Program-made: the position numbers and the translations under genes
The notes under the pieces: model-generated
Seen by the model: only the letters and a program-made list of their open reading frames with translations
The model's database searches: none
Told to the model about the DNA's origin: nothing
Assembly (NCBI GenBank): GCA_964424545.1
Contig: CAYRJN010000182.1
Location: 1 to 7,687 of the forward strand
From: JAUVIB01 sp964424545
Lineage (GTDB): Bacteria > Calditrichota > Calditrichia > Calditrichales > Calditrichaceae
DNA length: 7,687 nt
Direction of reading: 5' to 3'
Shown: positions 1 to 5,494 of the stretch, piece by piece
Layout of the letters: every line of letters begins with the position of its first letter
Numbering within the stretch: position 1 is the first letter of the stretch

Positions 1-156
1 ATCTTTCAAAGAAGTAAACAAAAAATATTAATTAATTTGCAAAGCTATGTTCTTATTTAAAAAAGAAGGGTCTTTTGATTAAAAGGAACGTTACTTAAAA
101 AATATTACAGGGTAATGATACTCCTAAATGACTCCGATACACTGTCTATTATATAG
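1..156. other. AT-rich stretch without a recognisable gene
   Basis: All three forward frames are closed by stops within short distances and none gives protein-like sequence that would extend the PA14 remnant beginning at 157. Only small AT hairpins are visible: CTTTT/AAAAG around 72-85 and a TCTAT/ATAGA palindrome at 145-157. Both are of a size expected by chance in AT-rich DNA. It may be decayed sequence of the gene whose tail follows, but nothing recognisable remains. Confidence 0.5.
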
Positions 157-402
157 ATAACGCCTTTGCCTGATGTGACACGGCACGTGTTAGGCAATGT
201 ATTAAAACGCGACAAACTTATTGTAGATAACAACGAGTTGCATCCTGCGGAAGAAAAATTTGGAGCGGTTGCGTTAAAAGCCGGTTTCCACCCGATATCA
301 CTTGTCTATTTTCAGAATGCCGGTGCAAGCGCTTTAAAAATTAGTTATGAAGGCGAAAAACTTAAAAAACGGCCAATTCCTTCTTCCGTTCTATTTCATT
401 GA
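157..402 (+). pseudogene. C-terminal remnant of a PA14-domain protein
   Basis: This open stretch (TAG stop at 154-156, TGA stop at 400-402) encodes about 80 residues that read like the last half of a PA14 beta-barrel domain. The cues are KLIVDN, then LHP, a glycine-rich turn, ALKAGFHPISLVYFQNAG, a LKISYEG strand and a closing IPSSVLFH. PA14 domains usually span about 140 residues and bind carbohydrate. They often sit at the C-terminus of exported glycoside hydrolases, ThuA-like proteins or cytochrome-type proteins. Here the first half of the domain and any catalytic part are missing. The only usable start is a TTG at 166 with no Shine-Dalgarno before it, and the sequence upstream is closed in every frame. 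A pseudogene tail is therefore the best reading; a small free-standing protein is less likely. It converges on the DUF6807 gene with only 7 bp between the stop codons. Family call is moderately sure; parent protein unknown. Confidence 0.6.
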
Positions 403-409
403 GTCGATT

Positions 410-1342
410 TTATGGCCGATATTCTTTAATGGGTAAATGTTTGCCATTGCCGTTGTGAATCAATAGGCGATAATGCAAAATAAGCGCCTTATCTTTTGGG
501 ATTTCCATCGCTTTCCGACCCGGCCAGACGATATTTTGCATGCTGCTTTTTTGACGGATAATCCAAGGCTGCGGATATCCGGGATTTTGTCGATCGCAAA
601 ACAAAGTCATGCCGCTTATTTTATCGTCTTTTCCAAAAGGCGCCGAAAAATCCATCCAGGAGCCGGCGTCTATTTGGAATATTTGCGGTTTTACATAACC
701 TTTTTGCGTTAAAAATTTCAGGTTTTCAGGCATACGCATACGAATGGAAAATCCGCCGTAGCCTTTTTCGTCATCGGAGCCTCCGAGAAAAAGACGAGGG
801 ACCAGACTATGTAATGAAATGGTAAAATCTATGATTCGGCTGTTATCATCCGGACGATAAATTTTCATTAAAGTATGTTCATCAAGGTAAGGCTTTTTAT
901 TGTTAAAAATAGGCGATTTATAAAGCGTGAGCACATGGATAAGCGCTGTATCTTTTTTTGCCGACGTAGCGACTTCAACAACATCTGTGATGAAATTTTT
1001 CAAGGCCCATCCGTCGCCAATGTGCGTAGTATCTGCAAGAATTTGGTGCCAAGCCCAAAATATACCCCGCTGATGCGGATGATCAGAGGGGAAGTCTTCG
1101 GTCAACGTGTCGCCGTCCAAACTGTATAGCGGATGGATATAATTATTACGCGCATAACGGCCGTTCAAGGATTTAACGGCTCGTTGATAAAAAAGAACCG
1201 CTGAATTATTTTCCAGTAATTCAATACCTTGTTCGTTTTCACGAAACGAATATTGATAGATATTCTTTTTCTTGTTATCGCAATGCGTTAACATAAGAGA
1301 CAGCAATAGTAAAGTTGCAATCGTTAAATGGTTTTTCTTCAT
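410..1342 (-). CDS. DUF6807 (PmoA-like) family lipoprotein candidate
   Basis: A 310-residue exported protein of the DUF6807 family, whose members are often auto-labelled 'methane oxygenase PmoA'. That name should not be read as function: nothing here resembles the membrane subunit of methane monooxygenase. Residues 1-20 form a signal peptide (KK then a Leu-rich core) ending LTHC, so Cys21 could be lipidated, although His at -1 is atypical for a lipobox. The family signature is clear at about 68-101: YIHPLYSLDGD followed by SDHPHQRGIFWAW, rich in His and acidic residues. Later conserved-looking parts are KGYGGFSIRM (193-202), SWMDFSAPF (228-236) and a closing HYRLLIHNG (300-308). The His/Asp-rich core suggests an active or binding site, but the activity is not established. 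The ATG at 1340-1342 is preceded by AAGGA (plus-strand 1353-1357) at 10 nt. It lies 53 bp downstream of the metallophosphoesterase on the same strand, so co-transcription is likely. Family call strong, function unknown. Confidence 0.85.
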   Translation of the reverse strand: MKKNHLTIATLLLLSLMLTHCDNKKKNIYQYSFRENEQGIELLENNSAVLFYQRAVKSLNGRYARNNYIHPLYSLDGDTLTEDFPSDHPHQRGIFWAWHQILADTTHIGDGWALKNFITDVVEVATSAKKDTALIHVLTLYKSPIFNNKKPYLDEHTLMKIYRPDDNSRIIDFTISLHSLVPRLFLGGSDDEKGYGGFSIRMRMPENLKFLTQKGYVKPQIFQIDAGSWMDFSAPFGKDDKISGMTLFCDRQNPGYPQPWIIRQKSSMQNIVWPGRKAMEIPKDKALILHYRLLIHNGNGKHLPIKEYRP

Positions 1343-1395
1343 TCGATTTATTTCCTTTTTTGATATAATATGCTCGTGGCTCTACAAGCGTTTAC

Positions 1396-3720
1396 TTATT
1401 GTAAAATATTCTGCCAATCGGAAATTTTTAACGTTAATCCCCATGCGCCGCCGCGCTGTGCGATTTTTAACATGATTTTATTTTTACCTTTTTTCACAGA
1501 TACGGGAATCACGTCGGAACATGGCCGTACGCTGCGTCCTACGTACTTTTTAAAAACTTCCTTGCCGTTGACCCAAACCGTAGGATCGTCGTTGCTGCCG
1601 AGCAACAGTAAGATTTGACCGTCTTTTTTAGCGTTGATTTCCGTCACGGAAAATACGGCCCCCGCTGCGTCTGTCAGATCGTAAGTTTTAAAATAATCGA
1701 GAAAATCAATTATTTTTCCCTCTTGTTTATAACTTTTCCATACAATGGTTCCGTTTGCGCTTTTATAGACGCTGCTTAAGGCTTGATTCTTTTCAGGAGG
1801 TAGAACAATTTTTGCCGCGTTCTTGTTTTTTGTAATAAAAGGGCCGGCGATATACCAATTTTTTACGAGACGAGTATGAAAATTTTCTAAGTCCGTTAAC
1901 AGGCAAATTATCCTTGGAGAAAATGTCCTTTGCTCGGCAGAAACCTTATCCATCACCGAAATCCATTCTTCAAGATGTGAAAAATCGTTATATAAAAAAT
2001 AAAAAGGATAGATACGGTACTTATTTAGATCGCTTGGATTTTTTTTAATTATACGTTTTAAACCGGCATAGATTCGTTTATCATGGGTTTGCATAATCTG
2101 CGAACCGAGCGCAATAACAGCGGCTTGAGCATATCTACTGCTCCCGTAATAATCGAGAAAAGATAACAGAGGCCGGATATCCCCTGGGGGAGCTAAAACC
2201 GCCGCTTTATAGGCTGCCTTTTCCAGAGGAAAGGTCAAGTCTTGATTGCGAAAGCCGAGATAGGGCTGGTAGGGACGATGATCGATTACATTGCGTGAAG
2301 AATTATCCGCTTCAAGATGCAGCTTTAAGATGGGCGTAGGCATAAAATAATTTTTATTCACTTTTGCTTTGAATTTGACGGTCAACGCGCCGCCTTTGTC
2401 GATTTTAAGAGACTTGCCGTTGGATGATATTATCCATTTTTCGGGACTCTGCCATTGATAAAAACCTTTAACGGGTAGATAAAAATCAGTTTTCACGGTA
2501 AAGGTGGTATCAAAGTATATTTCGCCTTTGGCATCGCTTTTCGGCAATATTTTACCAAGAGTTAGATTTATTTTCTTTTCCAATTCAACCATCTCATATT
2601 CGATAAACTCGGCCGGTGGATATTCGTTTTGTTTGTTTATGACAATCGCATCAAAACATTGGTCGCGGTCGTTAATAGCGCGTACCGTTAAATCTTGCGC
2701 CGTAACGTCGATAAGTAAAAAGTGGTATAGACTGCGATGATAGGCTGCATAAGATTTAGGAATAGTTGGGTAGAGACTGGCCCCGCCGCCCGCTGTTGTA
2801 ATATGAATAACGCCATCCTGATTTTCCGACATATGCCCAATAGGGAAGGTGCGAAGATAATAATGATCATGTCCGGTAATAACCAAATCGACTCCGTATT
2901 TTAAAAATAACGGTTGCAATGTGAAACGAAGCGGCGAAGATTCCCGCGTAGGATGACTGTTAAACAGGGGATGATGAAAAACGACGATGATCCATTCTTT
3001 TTTATTCTTCTTTAAGTCTTTAAGAAGAAACTTATATTGTTCGCTTCCTTCGTCGCAGGGCAGATTGGTATCCAACCCGACCAAATGAACGGAACCGTAA
3101 TTAACCGACCACCATGGTTTACCGTTGTGAATTGAAAAATAGTCATAATAATAAGGAGATTCTTGTTCATGGTTTCCAAGCACAGGATAAATAGGAATAT
3201 TCCGTAATAATTTTTCCATGGGATGAAATAAAAACGTTTCCCATTGTTTCAAATGTTTTCCGCTGGCAACAATATCGCCCGTATGAACAACAATATTGGG
3301 ATTGCGTTTGATAATCAGATCGGAAATTTTTTTGCACATAGCCAAGTCGCTGCGCGAGTCGCCTGTAAAGGCGAGACGCATGGGCGTAGAATCCTTTATC
3401 GGAGCCGTTCTAAACCTTCCCGTCGCCGATTCACCTCCCGACCAACGGCATTTGTAATAATAGAGCGTATTTGACGAAAGATTTTTGAGCGTAATCTCGT
3501 GCAGTTTTTTTCCATGGTTTTCTTTTATCGATAAATTAAGTTTCAGGCTGTCGCTTCCGTAAATCACTTTTCCTATTTCGGCCTTTTTTGTTTCCCATTT
3601 AATCGTAATTTGATGCGGACGGGCATCCTGCATGTATGGGCCATGTATTAATTCATTGCCAAAGATAAGGACGGGTAATAGAATATACAATATAAACAAG
3701 GATAATTTTTTAACGGACAT
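1396..3720 (-). CDS. Secreted multidomain calcineurin-like metallophosphoesterase
   Basis: A 774-residue exported phosphoesterase. Residues 1-21 are a signal peptide without a lipobox, so a periplasmic or secreted location is inferred. Residues about 22-106 form a fibronectin-III-like domain as in purple acid phosphatases (HGPYMQDARPHQITIKW). Residues about 113-360 are the dinuclear-metal catalytic domain: GDSRSD (Asp121), GDI (Asp149), GNHE (Asn183, His184), VVFHH (His249) and GHDH (His284, His286). All expected metal ligands are present except the purple-phosphatase Tyr: that position is Ala152, so a true iron-tyrosinate 'purple' enzyme is unlikely. A beta-rich Ig-like part (about 390-490) and a helical part (about 495-615) follow. 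The end (about 620-774) carries WYIAGPF (622-628) and GSNDDPTVWVNGK (708-720), typical of jelly-roll carbohydrate-binding-like modules. Most relatives end soon after the catalytic domain. The start is backed by AAAGGA 7 nt before the ATG. It is probably first in a unit with the DUF6807 gene. Substrate unknown: a phosphomonoester, phosphodiester or phosphorylated glycan is possible. Confidence 0.88.
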   Translation of the reverse strand: MSVKKLSLFILYILLPVLIFGNELIHGPYMQDARPHQITIKWETKKAEIGKVIYGSDSLKLNLSIKENHGKKLHEITLKNLSSNTLYYYKCRWSGGESATGRFRTAPIKDSTPMRLAFTGDSRSDLAMCKKISDLIIKRNPNIVVHTGDIVASGKHLKQWETFLFHPMEKLLRNIPIYPVLGNHEQESPYYYDYFSIHNGKPWWSVNYGSVHLVGLDTNLPCDEGSEQYKFLLKDLKKNKKEWIIVVFHHPLFNSHPTRESSPLRFTLQPLFLKYGVDLVITGHDHYYLRTFPIGHMSENQDGVIHITTAGGGASLYPTIPKSYAAYHRSLYHFLLIDVTAQDLTVRAINDRDQCFDAIVINKQNEYPPAEFIEYEMVELEKKINLTLGKILPKSDAKGEIYFDTTFTVKTDFYLPVKGFYQWQSPEKWIISSNGKSLKIDKGGALTVKFKAKVNKNYFMPTPILKLHLEADNSSRNVIDHRPYQPYLGFRNQDLTFPLEKAAYKAAVLAPPGDIRPLLSFLDYYGSSRYAQAAVIALGSQIMQTHDKRIYAGLKRIIKKNPSDLNKYRIYPFYFLYNDFSHLEEWISVMDKVSAEQRTFSPRIICLLTDLENFHTRLVKNWYIAGPFITKNKNAAKIVLPPEKNQALSSVYKSANGTIVWKSYKQEGKIIDFLDYFKTYDLTDAAGAVFSVTEINAKKDGQILLLLGSNDDPTVWVNGKEVFKKYVGRSVRPCSDVIPVSVKKGKNKIMLKIAQRGGAWGLTLKISDWQNILQ

Positions 3721-3727
3721 TAGTTAT

Positions 3728-3733
3728 TCCTTT
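3728..3733 (-). promoter_or_regulatory. Ribosome binding site of the metallophosphoesterase gene
   Basis: On the minus strand this reads AAAGGA, 7 nt before the ATG at 3718-3720. It fits the Shine-Dalgarno consensus and decides the start, which also leaves a complete signal peptide at the N-terminus. Confidence 0.65.
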
Positions 3734-4148
3734 CGCGTTAAAGTGCAATATACCTATTTTAAACTGCCTGATAGAAAATAACAAAAGAAGCCTAATGGGG
3801 CAAAACTAATATTAGCTTGTAAAAATTTAGACGGAACATTATCGACTACAAGCAACGCGAGAACGCGGCAATCCCCACAATTTTACATTATAATCCACGT
3901 TTTGGTATTTATTTTTGGACAGATTACGACAATTCTTCACATATAGAATACGATTAATACTAATTTGTTACCATAGCCGTTTATAATATGAAACGTTGCA
4001 ATAAATTTGCCGAATTGCGCGAATAATCCTTGCCATTGATTTTTGACTGTCGTATATTTTACTATTGGACTGTTTTATAAAGAAAAAAATAATTTTATCA
4101 ATAAAAGACAATTTTTAGATAATATAACATATTAAAAAGTTTTAAGTT

Positions 4149-4154
4149 AGGAGG
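4149..4154 (+). promoter_or_regulatory. Strong ribosome binding site of the acyl-CoA dehydrogenase gene
   Basis: A perfect AGGAGG lies 4 nt before the ATG at 4159. The spacing is a little short, but it is the strongest Shine-Dalgarno in the window and suggests high translation of the dehydrogenase. Confidence 0.75.
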
Positions 4155-4158
4155 ATTT

Positions 4159-5316
4159 ATGCCTGAATTAACAACAAGTCCGTTAACGCGTTTAAGTGAG
4201 GATGAGCAATTTTTTTATGATACGGTAAAAGGGTTCGCCCAAGAAAAAATCGCTCCATTGGTTGAAAAAATGGACGAAGAGGCTGCAATTGATTCGTCAC
4301 TGCCCCCACAGTTTTTTGAAATGGGTTTGATGGGTATCAATGTTCCCGAAAAATATAACGGAGGAGAAGCCTCGTTTTTTATGTCAACTATTGCCATCGA
4401 AGCGCTCGCTAGCGTGGACGCCTCCGCAGCGGTGATGGTGGATGTTCAAAACACGCTGGTGAATAACGCTTTTATGAATTGGGGAAACGATGCCTTGCTC
4501 GATAAATATATGCCGCGGTTAGCGTCCGATAAATTAGGCGCCTATGCATTATCGGAGTCAGGATCTGGCAGCGACGCTTTTGCCTTAAAAACACGCGCTG
4601 AAGATAAAGGCGATCATTGGCTGCTTAACGGCTCCAAGATGTGGATCACAAACGGCGCGGAGGCCGATATTTATATCATCTTTGCCAATGTCAATCCGGA
4701 ATTGGGTTATAAAGGCATAACCGCGTTTATCGTTGAAAGAGGTTTCGAGGGTTTTTCGGTAGGGAAAAAAGAAAATAAACTGGGGATTCGCGCTTCGTCC
4801 ACTTGCGAATTGATTTTAGATAACTGCAAAGTGCCGAAAGAGAATGTCCTCGGTGAAATCGGCAAGGGATATAAGGTGGCCATTACTACGCTTAACGAAG
4901 GACGCATCGGCATTGGAGCGCAAATGGTGGGCGTCGCTCAGGGCGCCTTTGACGCCGGACTTAAGTTTATCAGTGAAAGAGAACAGTTCGGAAAAACGGT
5001 TGCATCGTTTCAGGGCGTACAATTTCAGATAGCCCAAGCGGCAACGGAATTGGAATCGGCGCGTTTGATGGTCTATAACGCGGCACGCATTAAGGATGCC
5101 GGATTAAATTTTGTTAAAGAGGCCGCGATGGCCAAGCTCTATTCCTCGCAAGTTGCCCAAAAAGTTACATCGTTAATGGTGGATTTACACGGCGGATACG
5201 GTTTTACCAAAGAATATCCGGTTGAAAAATTTTATCGCGATTCCAAAATCGGCACGATTTACGAAGGGACGACCAATATGCAGCTGCAGACCATCGCCAA
5301 AACAATTTTAAAATAA
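4159..5316 (+). CDS. Acyl-CoA dehydrogenase, short/branched-chain type
   Basis: A 385-residue cytoplasmic FAD enzyme that makes the alpha,beta-double bond in acyl-CoA substrates and passes electrons to electron-transferring flavoprotein. Length is normal for the family. In order: a helical N-terminal domain (about 13-125), a beta middle domain with YALSESGSGSDAF (129-141) and KMWITNG (160-166) contacting FAD and substrate, and a helical C-terminal domain with ISEREQFGK (271-279), FQGVQFQ (284-290) and GGYGFT (345-350). The catalytic base is Glu369 in TIYEGTTNMQLQTIAK. That C-terminal motif, KLGIRASSTCELIL (207-220) and LNEGRIGIGAQM (245-256) closely recall the mitochondrial short/branched-chain enzyme (ACADSB). 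2-Methylbutyryl-CoA or isobutyryl-CoA (isoleucine or valine breakdown) or short straight acyl-CoA are thus likely substrates, though specificity cannot be fixed by eye. No beta-oxidation partner or ETF gene is adjacent, and it appears monocistronic. Intact; family call very sure, substrate less so. Confidence 0.95.
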   Translation: MPELTTSPLTRLSEDEQFFYDTVKGFAQEKIAPLVEKMDEEAAIDSSLPPQFFEMGLMGINVPEKYNGGEASFFMSTIAIEALASVDASAAVMVDVQNTLVNNAFMNWGNDALLDKYMPRLASDKLGAYALSESGSGSDAFALKTRAEDKGDHWLLNGSKMWITNGAEADIYIIFANVNPELGYKGITAFIVERGFEGFSVGKKENKLGIRASSTCELILDNCKVPKENVLGEIGKGYKVAITTLNEGRIGIGAQMVGVAQGAFDAGLKFISEREQFGKTVASFQGVQFQIAQAATELESARLMVYNAARIKDAGLNFVKEAAMAKLYSSQVAQKVTSLMVDLHGGYGFTKEYPVEKFYRDSKIGTIYEGTTNMQLQTIAKTILK

Positions 5317-5494
5317 ACGGAAACATTGCTAATGCTTTGAATTTTAATGATTGGGATATGCCGTATTTCATTGTAACGATTAATGGGAATTTTATATGAG
5401 CGTAGAGAAAAAACTATGCAACGTACCAATAAAAACTCTATTTTGTTGTTATGAGCGACCAAGGAGCGGGGTAATCTATTAATTTTTACGCCGG
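5317..5494. other. Convergent intergenic region between acyl-CoA dehydrogenase and uvrB
   Basis: Both flanking genes end here, so transcription termination in both directions is expected. No GC-rich stem followed by a T-run is visible on either strand. The best inverted repeat is a 5-bp TAGAG/CTCTA pair (5403-5440) with a 28-nt loop, which is too weak to call. Rho-dependent or unstructured termination is possible. No gene seen. Confidence 0.45.

Larger units (their letters stand above)
3721..4158. other. Divergent intergenic region, promoters for both flanking genes
   Basis: This 438-bp gap separates the start codons of two divergent genes, so it must hold, or lie next to, promoters in both directions. 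Leftwards, a TATATT on the minus strand (plus-strand 3747-3752) is a possible -10 box 26 nt before the phosphoesterase start, but no good -35 matches it. Rightwards, TTGGAC (4065-4070) with a 17-bp spacer to AATAAT (4088-4093) is a weak sigma-70-like pair. A perfect TATAAT at 3982-3987 has no partner. A 10-bp palindrome, CTAATATTAG, lies at 3806-3815. Short open frames at about 3782-3957 look faintly protein-like (see findings) but no gene is called. No hairpin terminator or riboswitch-like fold is apparent. Confidence 0.5.

Noticed and set aside
370..418. CGGCCA/TGGCCG inverted repeat across the convergent stop codons, considered as a bidirectional terminator
   Set aside because: Only 6 bp of stem with a 37-nt loop and no T-run; not a credible intrinsic terminator.
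473..1129. Forward open frames opposite the DUF6807 gene (473-712 and 875-1129)
   Set aside because: They lie wholly antisense to a gene with a clear family signature, have no Shine-Dalgarno and give no recognisable protein.
1272..1618. Forward open frames across the phosphoesterase/DUF6807 junction
   Set aside because: They are shadows of the two minus-strand genes, with Arg/Phe-rich composition typical of antisense translation.
4043..4080. TTGACT at 4043-4048 paired with TTATAA at 4075-4080 as a sigma-70 promoter
   Set aside because: The 26-bp spacing is far outside the 16-18 bp range, and no better -10 lies at the right distance.
5403..5440. TAGAG/CTCTA inverted repeat considered as a terminator between acyl-CoA dehydrogenase and uvrB
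   Set aside because: Five-base arms with a 28-nt loop would not form a stable hairpin.
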